A DNA stretch of 64,000 bases from Sphingobium chlorophenolicum (GTDB taxonomy: Bacteria; Pseudomonadota; Alphaproteobacteria; Sphingomonadales; Sphingomonadaceae): positions 30,677-94,676 of the forward strand of contig NZ_JFHR01000018.1 in NCBI RefSeq assembly GCF_000722875.1, read 5' to 3'. This document shows positions 1 through 6,800 of the stretch, one piece after another. The translations under genes and the position numbers were made by a program. The stretch's first letter is position 1. The number at the start of each line of letters is the position of its first letter. The notes beneath the pieces are model-generated. The model did no database searches. It had not been told where the DNA came from and saw only the letters and a list, made by a program, of their open reading frames with translations.

Positions 1-158
1 GCATAGAGCCCCCTCTCCGCCCCGATCGTCTTTGGCGCATATTCGCGGACGAACAGCTTTCCGCGTTGGCGCGAATAGGTTGAGAGCTTCCCTTGCGCAT
101 TCGCCCAGCGTGAGAGGTAGAATTGCGGCAGGAAGTGGTGGCGATCGGGGTCGCTCAA
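1..158 (-). CDS. DUF4238 family protein, N-terminal part, runs off the window
   Basis: An open leftward frame reads from a TTG codon at 158 to the window edge without a stop, about 52 codons. The N-terminus has a HHFLPQFYLSRWA stretch followed by GKLSTYSRQRGK and a PKTIGAERGLYA stretch, the order expected at the start of DUF4238 proteins. A GGGGA sequence lies 6 nt before the TTG, which supports this start. It follows the SRAP gene by 31 nt on the same strand and may be cotranscribed with it. The molecular function of DUF4238 is not established. The C-terminal part is outside the window, so completeness cannot be judged. Confidence 0.6.
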   Translation of the reverse strand, partial: MSDPDRHHFLPQFYLSRWANAQGKLSTYSRQRGKLFVREYAPKTIGAERGLY

Positions 159-189
159 ACCCGTTCCCCGACGATGGTGTTCTGCGCGT

Positions 190-804
190 TCAGAGGAGCG
201 CCTGCTGCACGCTGAGAGGCGGATAGACCTGGGTCGGGATGAGGCTGCCCTTGGGCAGGACGCGCAGGACCTCGCTCGCCGGCACGGTGGGATCGAGCCA
301 GTCGGCCCATGCATCGCGCGGCAACGGGATGATCTGTCGGCGGTGATAGGGCTTGATATCTTCTCCGGGCTCGGTGGTGAGCAGCGTGAACGCCTCTCCC
401 TCGGGGGTCGAGCGCCAGATGCCGGCGATGCAGAACCAGTCGTGGTCGCGCATCGTGAAGAGCCATTTGGTCTTCCGCTTCTGCTTAGGGTCCTGGGGCT
501 GGGTAAACTCGTAGAACCCGTCGGCGAGGATCAGGCAGCGATGCGACGTGAACTCCCGGCCCTCCGACTGGTAGTTGTAGACGGGTTTGCCGTTGTGGCC
601 GGGCCAGCTCCATCGTCGATTGACCAGTTCGCCGATGCTCCTGCCCTCGCCACTTCGGACGATCGGCGCGATATCGCTGATCTTGATGTCCTCGCGAGCT
701 GCGACGTTTGGCGTGCCCTCAGGCATTTTGATCTTGATCTTGAGGTCTTCGAAATCCTCGACGATCGAGGCGATGTCGACCTCCAGACGATAGTCATTGC
801 ACAT
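190..804 (-). CDS. SOS response-associated peptidase (SRAP, YedK/HMCES family)
   Basis: A 204-residue protein starting MCNDYR. In SRAP proteins Met1 is removed and Cys2 forms a stable thiazolidine crosslink with abasic sites in single-stranded DNA, shielding them. Visible family features are Cys2, an Asn in the YNYQSEGREF stretch, the Glu of GFYEF, and the His of PYHRRQIIPL. Length is near the usual 200-230. The start is fixed by Cys2. A LexA box lies about 38 nt upstream, so SOS induction is likely. On a conjugative plasmid the protein could protect transferred single strands; that role is inferred. Confidence 0.9.
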   Translation of the reverse strand: MCNDYRLEVDIASIVEDFEDLKIKIKMPEGTPNVAAREDIKISDIAPIVRSGEGRSIGELVNRRWSWPGHNGKPVYNYQSEGREFTSHRCLILADGFYEFTQPQDPKQKRKTKWLFTMRDHDWFCIAGIWRSTPEGEAFTLLTTEPGEDIKPYHRRQIIPLPRDAWADWLDPTVPASEVLRVLPKGSLIPTQVYPPLSVQQALL

Positions 805-841
805 CGGTCATCCGTTCCGCTTGTTCTTGCGACTCATCCGT

Positions 842-856
842 GTTCCATATATGTTC
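842..856. promoter_or_regulatory. LexA (SOS) box between the divergent SRAP genes
   Basis: The sequence is GTTC, seven bases (CATATAT), GTTC, an exact match to the alphaproteobacterial LexA consensus GTTC-N7-GTTC. It lies 38 nt before the leftward SRAP start (804) and 6 nt before the rightward start (862), so one repressor could control both genes. Its closeness to the second start suggests a very short leader or direct occlusion of the promoter. Confidence 0.8.
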
Positions 857-861
857 TTACC

Positions 862-1380
862 ATGTCCACGCCAACGCCGTTCGACTCCGAGGCGCCCCTC
901 GAGAAGCTGCTACCCATCATCCGGCGAAATCCGGACGATATGCAAGAATTGGAAATGGTCGAGGCCCGGTGGGGCTCCAATCCCCGATTTAGCGACGGCA
1001 CTTCGTTTCGGTTTGTGCGCTCCGAAGGCAAGACATTCCCGACGCAGCGCTGCCTCGTTCCCGCGTCCGAGTTCCATATGACGGTGGGCGACAAGCAGTA
1101 CCGGGTGAAGCTCGACGACGGCAATTTCTTCTATCTCGCCGCAGTGTGGGAGCCGGCGATGGCCGAGTGGCCCCTCTCGTTCCGGGTCATCACGGTGGCC
1201 GCCAATCCCGAGGTCAGCCGTTATCAGGATCGGCACGGAGCGATCATCCTAAGGCGCCAGCGCATGCAGTGGCTCGACAATAGCGTCCCGGAGGCCGACC
1301 TTCTCGAGACGCCGCCGGCGCGAACCTTCATCGTTGAGGAGATTACGAGCGGGCCGCGCCAGAAGGCGCTCGCGCTCTAG
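862..1380 (+). CDS. SRAP-family paralogue lacking the catalytic Cys2
   Basis: A 172-residue protein. It matches SRAP from the RWG motif on (VEARWGSNPRF), keeps the Glu region (RCLVPASEFH) and the His region (DRHGAIIL), and ends after a WL motif like the family. It begins MSTPTP rather than MC, and the position matching the family Asn (NYQSEG in the neighbouring SRAP) reads RFVRSEG. It should therefore not form the abasic-site crosslink. The ATG at 862 follows the LexA box by 6 nt; ATG 940 is a possible internal start. Its stop overlaps the stop of the convergent nuclease-like gene in a shared CTAG. Function unknown; possibly a DNA-binding partner of the neighbour. Confidence 0.75.
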   Translation: MSTPTPFDSEAPLEKLLPIIRRNPDDMQELEMVEARWGSNPRFSDGTSFRFVRSEGKTFPTQRCLVPASEFHMTVGDKQYRVKLDDGNFFYLAAVWEPAMAEWPLSFRVITVAANPEVSRYQDRHGAIILRRQRMQWLDNSVPEADLLETPPARTFIVEEITSGPRQKALAL

Positions 1381-2999
1381 TCTGGAACGGTGATCGCCAT
1401 ACCGCCAAGCTGCGAGATCAACTCGGCGCGAGTGATCGGCACATCATAGCGCCATTCGAGCAGCCGAACGCCGTTACGCGCAAGCAAGCTGCGCTTCCTC
1501 TCGTCGCGGGCGCAGGTGAGCTCGAAGCCCTCCTGCCCCCCGAACAGCGCGATAGGCTCATAGTGCTGCTGGCCCTGATACTCGATGGCGAGACCCAGCT
1601 CGGGCACATGGATATCGATCGACTGCATGCCGAGAAACGGAGGACGCCATTGATGGACGGCGGATGGCCAGATCGTTCGGACGAGATCGAGCAACGCCAC
1701 CTCGGACACCCAGCCGCGCCCGATTTCAGGGATCGAGCGCTCGCGGCGGAAGGCTTCCTCGGCCGCGACCATGGCGCTCGCAAAGAACTCTGACGCGCCG
1801 GTGTCGGCGACGCCGATATTCCTTGAGAAGATCCGACCGCGCTGGCCGCTTGGATTTGAGAATTGGGCCATGTGGCGCCGGTAGGTGGCCCAATCCGCGG
1901 ACGGTGGCAGCGGCGGTATCATCGACGACCCGAAGTCCGGCCGCAGCCTGGTCATTTCTCCAAGAACGGGCGGTTCGAGCGCGAACTGGGCGTCCAGATG
2001 ATCGAGAAAGGCTTCGAACTCCTCGAGCAGTCGCCCGGAGATCAGCGATTCCTGGCAGTGCTTGCGCGCCAGCACCCGGATGTCCTGCGCCTGAAGCGGG
2101 CTCCTAGTGAGGAACCGCAGGTAGATGACCTCGTCGAACAGGGGTTCCCGGTCGCGGCCGGGGATCGCCTCGACCAGCGCGAGGGCCTCCTCAAGCTGGT
2201 CTGTCTCGGTGAGGTCCAGCACGCGCTGCCAATGTGGATCGGGGTCCCAAGGGCCGGCGTTCACATCGGGAAGGTCGGCCGGCAGTCCGATTCCATCCAC
2301 GCCGCGCCATTGGTTGCCCATCAGCCGAGCCTGCAGGCCGTAGCTCCGTGACCGATTATTGTCCTCCCAGACACGCGCGATCGGCAGCGCGGGATCGAGC
2401 GGTGTGGCGGTCCAGGATTGGCCCTCAGGGATCCCTTCGGGCCGCATCACATAGCCGATATCGAAACCAGCCGCCGAATAGTCCCCCATGGCGAGATCGC
2501 CGATGGCTTCCACCAGCCTTTCGTAGAGCCGGACCTGGTCCTTGCGTACCCCGACCGAGACGAGAACGCGCCCGCGCGCCGAAGTTTGGCGGGAGACGGC
2601 GGGCGCGTAGGTGGCAAGCTCCACGGCGCGCCGCCTGCGAATGCCGGAGCCTTCGAGGAAATGGATGCGGTGGGTGATGTCGTCGGCAAAGTCCGGATAG
2701 GACAGCGGCACCGGCTCGACCGTCTTGGCGGGCCGCTTCTTGGCCGGAGCCTCCGGGCCATATTCGGCGAGGAGCTCGCCGCACAGTTTCGAGAGCTTAG
2801 CAAAGTGCATTGCCGCCGGCGAGCCTGGCGGCCGCTTGCCGGAGAGCGTCGCATAGAGCTTCTGCCATTTGGCGAGGTCGCCCCGGTAGAGCGCGCGCCA
2901 GGTCCGGTTCTTCAACGTGTCTTCGTAAAGCTTCGCGTCCGCGCGAAACGCATCGAGGCCGGCGTCCCCCTTCTCTGGCGGCGGCGGCTTGAGGATCAC
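1377..2999 (-). CDS. Protein with C-terminal Vsr-like (PD-(D/E)XK superfamily) nuclease domain
   Basis: About 540 residues from a GTG at 2999, 7 nt after the stop of the TIR-like gene, so translational coupling is likely. The C-terminal 130 residues hold a Glu (WVSEVALLDLV), then IDIHVPELGLAIEYQGQQHY and a DERKRSLLARNGVRLLEWRY segment. This is the core of very-short-patch-repair-like nucleases, with the Asp of IDIHVPE and the Glu-X-Gln of EYQG as likely metal ligands. The N-terminal 400 residues match nothing I recognise; they are mixed helical, with a Lys/Pro-rich linker (APAKKRPAK). The open frame continues upstream into the TIR-like gene, so the start is chosen by context. Likely effector or DNA-cleaving partner in a three-gene defence-like cluster. 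Confidence 0.65.
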   Translation of the reverse strand: MILKPPPPEKGDAGLDAFRADAKLYEDTLKNRTWRALYRGDLAKWQKLYATLSGKRPPGSPAAMHFAKLSKLCGELLAEYGPEAPAKKRPAKTVEPVPLSYPDFADDITHRIHFLEGSGIRRRRAVELATYAPAVSRQTSARGRVLVSVGVRKDQVRLYERLVEAIGDLAMGDYSAAGFDIGYVMRPEGIPEGQSWTATPLDPALPIARVWEDNNRSRSYGLQARLMGNQWRGVDGIGLPADLPDVNAGPWDPDPHWQRVLDLTETDQLEEALALVEAIPGRDREPLFDEVIYLRFLTRSPLQAQDIRVLARKHCQESLISGRLLEEFEAFLDHLDAQFALEPPVLGEMTRLRPDFGSSMIPPLPPSADWATYRRHMAQFSNPSGQRGRIFSRNIGVADTGASEFFASAMVAAEEAFRRERSIPEIGRGWVSEVALLDLVRTIWPSAVHQWRPPFLGMQSIDIHVPELGLAIEYQGQQHYEPIALFGGQEGFELTCARDERKRSLLARNGVRLLEWRYDVPITRAELISQLGGMAITVPD

Positions 3000-3006
3000 G
3001 GACAGT

Positions 3007-4665
3007 TCAACCGAACGAGGGCGAGCCGTCGGCCCAGCCCGACGCCTGCCAAAGGACATTGAATTGATCGCGCAGCAGCGGCTGCATCGGTGCGGAAAGG
3101 TCGTCGACGCGCAGCTCCGGCAGAAGCAGCTCGGGCTTGCGGATCGTGCGGCCACCACCCCGCGCGCGGGTGAGTTCGACGTCCTCAACACCGCGAAAGG
3201 CGATCGCGACCAGCCCCGGGCCGGTGAGCCCAACCGCGGCGAGCACGCCGGCGAGGCGCTCGAGATGGGTGACGATCGCAGTCTCAAGCTCGCGGCCATC
3301 GACCACGATCTGCGGATCGTTATCGACCCGCGCACCGATCATCGTCTCGAATTCGATGGCACCAGGTCGCACGAAGCGCGTGCGCCACCGGGTCTCGGGA
3401 TTGTTGTCCGTCGGGATCCGCGGAAGCCCATAGCTCCACCATTGGCGCTCGTCCGAGTCCGACTGGACTCGGACCTGCATGTCAGGCGGAAAGCGCAATG
3501 CGGCCGTCATGACGAGCTTCGGATCCAGCGCAGGCCGATCCATGGCAACGAGCGGCACGATGCGCAGTGTCATGCTGGGCACGGCGACGATCTCTGGAAG
3601 TCCCCCGCGCATCCGGTCCATCGCCAGCTCGTTGACCTCGTTCCGAGCCGCTTCCCATCGGGGGTCGACCTGCGGGGCGGCGGGCGGCTGCGCCGCGACG
3701 CGGATCCGCGACCGCCCGACCTTCTCGAAGGCATCGATCGCATCGATCAGGGTCGTCGACCGTGTGTTCAGCTCCTTAACCGCGGCGAGGGTTGCCGGCT
3801 GCATACCGCGCCTGACATCCTCGTCCGTCTTCACCCAGGCCATGTTGTGGTTTTGGTCCATGACGTGGACCCGCTCGTAGACCAACTCCATGAGCGACGT
3901 GTTCGCCGCGCGGACAGCCACCGCAGCCTTCTGCAGCGTCTCGTCCTCGAAATCGAACGCGGCGCCTGCCCAGGTGGCGGCCATGTCGTCGAGCGGATCG
4001 AGCGCCTTGCGCGGGTAAGGAGTTCCGAAATTATGCTCGCGCAGGAACAGGCGCAGCGGCTCGGGAAATTGCGCGCGATAGCGCTGCAGCAACTCGACAT
4101 CGTGCGGATGAGGCTCGACCGGCGGCTGCGCCATGCGGAGCACTTCATCGTCGAGGATCAGGCGAAGCGCGCTTTCCAAATCCTTCTGCAGACCGAGCCG
4201 GGCCGCCTGCCGATCCTCATCGCTCGCCTCGGCCGGACAGTGGAACAGGATCGGGCGCTTGAAGTGCGTGAGGTCGAACGGGAGGGGATGATCGTCCGGG
4301 TGCCCCATGGCCGTGTTCATCACGCCGACCATCCTGCCCCACCCGCGCGACTTCAGTGCCCAGCCATGCTCGAGCAGCACATTGGGATTGGGCGAACGCT
4401 GGCCCTTGGTCCGGGTCGCGACATGGGTGAGGTCGGAGAGGAAGGCGACAGACCGATCGATCTTGCCGAAGATAGTGTCGGCGAGCGGGGGCATGCCGCT
4501 CACGTTAACGGTGTCACGATCTGCGTGAAGGTCGCGGTCTGCAGGATCGACATCGGCGTCTGCGTTGAGAGCTCTGATCGCACGATCGAGCGCCCACTGG
4601 ATGAGGCCCCGGCCGATACGGTTATCCGTGTCGCTCTGCCAGGAATAGAAGATGTAGTTCGGCAT
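3007..4665 (-). CDS. TIR-like nucleotide-binding domain protein
   Basis: A 552-residue protein. Residues 1-165 form a Rossmann/TIR-like domain: YIFYSWQSD at the start, a DRDT motif near residue 50, GMPPLADTIFGKID, FLSDLTHV, then PNPNVLLEHGWAL and LPFDLTHFKRPILF. This order matches the bacterial TIR-like proteins that begin FYSWQSD, several of which act as NAD- or nucleotide-cleaving effectors in immunity. The remaining 390 residues are not recognised and may sense a trigger. The ATG at 4665 immediately precedes the conserved motif, which fixes the start. It lies between two nuclease-like genes on the same strand, which points to a defence role by association. No catalytic activity can be proven from sequence. 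Confidence 0.7.
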   Translation of the reverse strand: MPNYIFYSWQSDTDNRIGRGLIQWALDRAIRALNADADVDPADRDLHADRDTVNVSGMPPLADTIFGKIDRSVAFLSDLTHVATRTKGQRSPNPNVLLEHGWALKSRGWGRMVGVMNTAMGHPDDHPLPFDLTHFKRPILFHCPAEASDEDRQAARLGLQKDLESALRLILDDEVLRMAQPPVEPHPHDVELLQRYRAQFPEPLRLFLREHNFGTPYPRKALDPLDDMAATWAGAAFDFEDETLQKAAVAVRAANTSLMELVYERVHVMDQNHNMAWVKTDEDVRRGMQPATLAAVKELNTRSTTLIDAIDAFEKVGRSRIRVAAQPPAAPQVDPRWEAARNEVNELAMDRMRGGLPEIVAVPSMTLRIVPLVAMDRPALDPKLVMTAALRFPPDMQVRVQSDSDERQWWSYGLPRIPTDNNPETRWRTRFVRPGAIEFETMIGARVDNDPQIVVDGRELETAIVTHLERLAGVLAAVGLTGPGLVAIAFRGVEDVELTRARGGGRTIRKPELLLPELRVDDLSAPMQPLLRDQFNVLWQASGWADGSPSFG

Positions 4666-4769
4666 TCAGCTCTTGATTCGCCCCGTTTTCGCTTGGCGAT
4701 CTTGCTATCACGGCTCAGCCCTCCCGGCAGCAGAGAGAATGCGGTGCTCAGCCCTGGCGCAGGTGCCCG

Positions 4770-5858
4770 CTAGTTTTGCTCGTGAACTTCCTCGCCTTCA
4801 CTTCCATGATGGCGCAGCATGTGCTGCAGCATCGACCAGCTCGAGCGATAGCGGTTGGTGGCTGTCGGATCGCTCGACACCACGACCAGCGCCGACAGGT
4901 CGGAGGGCAGCGCCTTGGAAAATATCATGCGCAGCGCGTCGTCGGGCGAACGCGCGCGCGGCGCGGCCGCGGGGTTGGTTGCCGCGCGCAGCAGATAGGT
5001 CGCAAAGTCTATGCTATCCTCCAGCACATCGGTCGTCGTCGGGCTGCGCACGCTCTCGGCGGGCTTCACGAGAGGCGGCAGTGGCGTCTCCTGATCGCCG
5101 AGATTCTCGTAGAAGATATAGGCCGAGGCGCAGTCATTGGCCGCAAGCAGGTTCAGCTGGGGGCCACGCAGCTTGTTCGCCTGTGAGACGCTAGCGGTTG
5201 GCCGTGCGTAGCGCTTGGCCTGGAAGATCAGCGGAATAATACGGCGCTCCTCCACCTCTCGCCTTGCGCCGGGCTGGACCATCCGGCCGTCGAAGTCGAG
5301 GATCAGCCCGAAGTCGCCGCCGGTAACCTGCTCCCCGCCTCCGACCTGCAAATCGATGTCGCTGATCGCGAGCGTGGCACCGTTGCGCGCGACGGCCGGC
5401 GCGATGACTTCGGACCAGGCCTTGCCTTGTGTGGCCAACGCCTCGAGCAAATGCGCGGTGAGGCCCTGCTCCCCCTTTCTCGACGTGCAGCGTTCAAGCT
5501 GAAAGCCTGTCTCGGCCTCCAGCGCCGAGAAGAACAGCCACCAGTCGGCGAGATCCCGGTAGCAGGGCGGTTGGGTAAGGACGCGGTCGAGCAGCGCCGC
5601 CCAGGAGTTCAGCGCTGAAGGATCATCCCTGTACATGTAGATCATCGACGCGGTGCCGGCGCCGGCAAGCCATTCGCTGGTGCCGCGCACGGCATCAGCC
5701 TTTCGCTTGTCGGCAGCCGGACAGGCATTGGTGAACTCGCCCATTCCCCGGACAGTTTCCTCGTCTGTCACCAGCGAATGCGCTCGGCTCATGGCCGCGA
5801 AGATCTCGTCGCCGTCCATCCCGAAGGCGCTGAGCATCGTCTCATCGTGTCCGGTCAT
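4770..5858 (-). CDS. Putative PD-(D/E)XK restriction-like nuclease
   Basis: A 362-residue protein. The central part has LTAHLLEAL (a possible first Glu), TGGDFGLILDFDGR (Asp) and LIFQAKRYARP (Gln-X-Lys). This is the E...D...QAK layout of restriction-like nucleases resembling DUF6615 and Mrr-type domains. The N-terminal 110 residues and C-terminal 140 are not recognised. It is the first gene of the leftward cluster, with 104 nt before the TIR-like gene and 40 nt after the membrane-protein gene upstream. No methylase gene is adjacent, so classical restriction-modification is unlikely; an abortive or TIR-linked defence is more plausible. Confidence 0.55.
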   Translation of the reverse strand: MTGHDETMLSAFGMDGDEIFAAMSRAHSLVTDEETVRGMGEFTNACPAADKRKADAVRGTSEWLAGAGTASMIYMYRDDPSALNSWAALLDRVLTQPPCYRDLADWWLFFSALEAETGFQLERCTSRKGEQGLTAHLLEALATQGKAWSEVIAPAVARNGATLAISDIDLQVGGGEQVTGGDFGLILDFDGRMVQPGARREVEERRIIPLIFQAKRYARPTASVSQANKLRGPQLNLLAANDCASAYIFYENLGDQETPLPPLVKPAESVRSPTTTDVLEDSIDFATYLLRAATNPAAAPRARSPDDALRMIFSKALPSDLSALVVVSSDPTATNRYRSSWSMLQHMLRHHGSEGEEVHEQN

Positions 5859-5898
5859 AGCAACGCCCCAATTGTCCCCCCGTTGATGTGCCCGAAGC

Positions 5899-6519
5899 CT
5901 AAAGCGGCCGCGGGCCGGTGACCATCAATCTTGTCTTCAAATTGCCGTCTGGACGGCGATGAAGATCGATGATGTGCCCGGCGCCGGGATCGAACTTCAT
6001 CAAGTCCGCGACCGTCTCATAGGATGTATTCGGGCCGAAGAACCGTTTCGGCCCGTGCCATTTCTGTCCTTCTATCAACCGGACCCGGTAGGTTCCGGAC
6101 GGCACCGGAACTTCGATCCGCTCATTGGCACCGACATAGATCGACAGTGCGTGCTGGTTCGTGTCCGGGTCGTAGAGCTGAACCACGGCGCTGGCCGCGC
6201 TGGCCGCGATCGTGAGCGAGCTTTTGCTGACGAAGCCCACGACATTTCCAGCAACAGTGACCGAGCCTGTTTCGGGAAAGGGCTGGATGGCCTCAAAATC
6301 CGGAATCCAGCCCCTCCGCTGCGCCTCGCCGTACATCGGGATGAGCATCGCCACGGCCGACAGCAGCAGGATCCACCTCTGAGCCGCGTGGCCCGCAAAC
6401 CTCGGCCGGCTTCCTTTCGGATCGATCCAGAGCCCCGTATGTTCGACACGGCCTTTCGCGTCGATCCACGAAGCGCTCCCCAGACGTGCCGCCGTCTCGC
6501 GACGGCGCCGCTCCCGCAT
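5899..6519 (-). CDS. Hypothetical protein with one membrane segment
   Basis: A 206-residue protein. A basic N-terminus (MRERRRRE) precedes one hydrophobic segment at about residues 49-63 (RWILLLSAVAMLIPMYG). The rest is predicted outside the membrane and has a beta-rich stretch (VQLYDPDTNQHALSIYV, RIEVPVPSGTYRVRLIEG) like small carbohydrate-binding or pilus-assembly beta sandwiches. I do not recognise the family. It lies between the relaxase operon and the TIR/nuclease cluster on the same strand, so it could belong to either. It may be a transfer-related envelope protein; unproven. Confidence 0.5.
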   Translation of the reverse strand: MRERRRRETAARLGSASWIDAKGRVEHTGLWIDPKGSRPRFAGHAAQRWILLLSAVAMLIPMYGEAQRRGWIPDFEAIQPFPETGSVTVAGNVVGFVSKSSLTIAASAASAVVQLYDPDTNQHALSIYVGANERIEVPVPSGTYRVRLIEGQKWHGPKRFFGPNTSYETVADLMKFDPGAGHIIDLHRRPDGNLKTRLMVTGPRPL

Positions 6520-6557
6520 CTAATCGCGATCATCGATGCCCATCCTGGCCCTCCCCC

Positions 6558-6758
6558 TTAAAACCAGCCGTCCTTTCGGCCTTCATTGCTGTCGCGCAGG
6601 CGCCGCCCGTCGACCGCCGAGCGCCGGATCTCCAGCTCGACCTGATCGCCCTTGCGTCGCGTCCGGAAGTCCGCCTCGCTGAGGCCGTTGCGGCGCGCGT
6701 AATCCTCGGCCGCCTTCTCGCTGCCGAACTTGCCGCCCTCGTCAAAATCCCATGCCAT
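6558..6758 (-). CDS. Small hypothetical protein
   Basis: A 66-residue acidic/basic mixed protein starting MAWDFDEGGKF, preceded by a GGAGA Shine-Dalgarno 6 nt before the ATG. It contains AAEDYARRNGLSEADF, which looks like a short helix-turn segment. It lies 42 nt after the relaxase stop on the same strand and is probably the tail gene of the transfer operon. No function is recognisable. Confidence 0.45.
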   Translation of the reverse strand: MAWDFDEGGKFGSEKAAEDYARRNGLSEADFRTRRKGDQVELEIRRSAVDGRRLRDSNEGRKDGWF

Positions 6759-6800
6759 GATCGGTCTCCTTCATTCTGCCGGCACCACGCCGGCGCTTCG

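Noticed and set aside
343..861. Upstream extension of the rightward SRAP paralogue
   Set aside because: It runs antisense through the other SRAP gene and over the LexA box; the ATG at 862 fits the family.
2989..4773. Long rightward ORF opposite the TIR-like gene
   Set aside because: Composition is Arg/Asp/Leu-heavy as in antisense frames and no domain is seen; the opposite strand carries clear TIR motifs.
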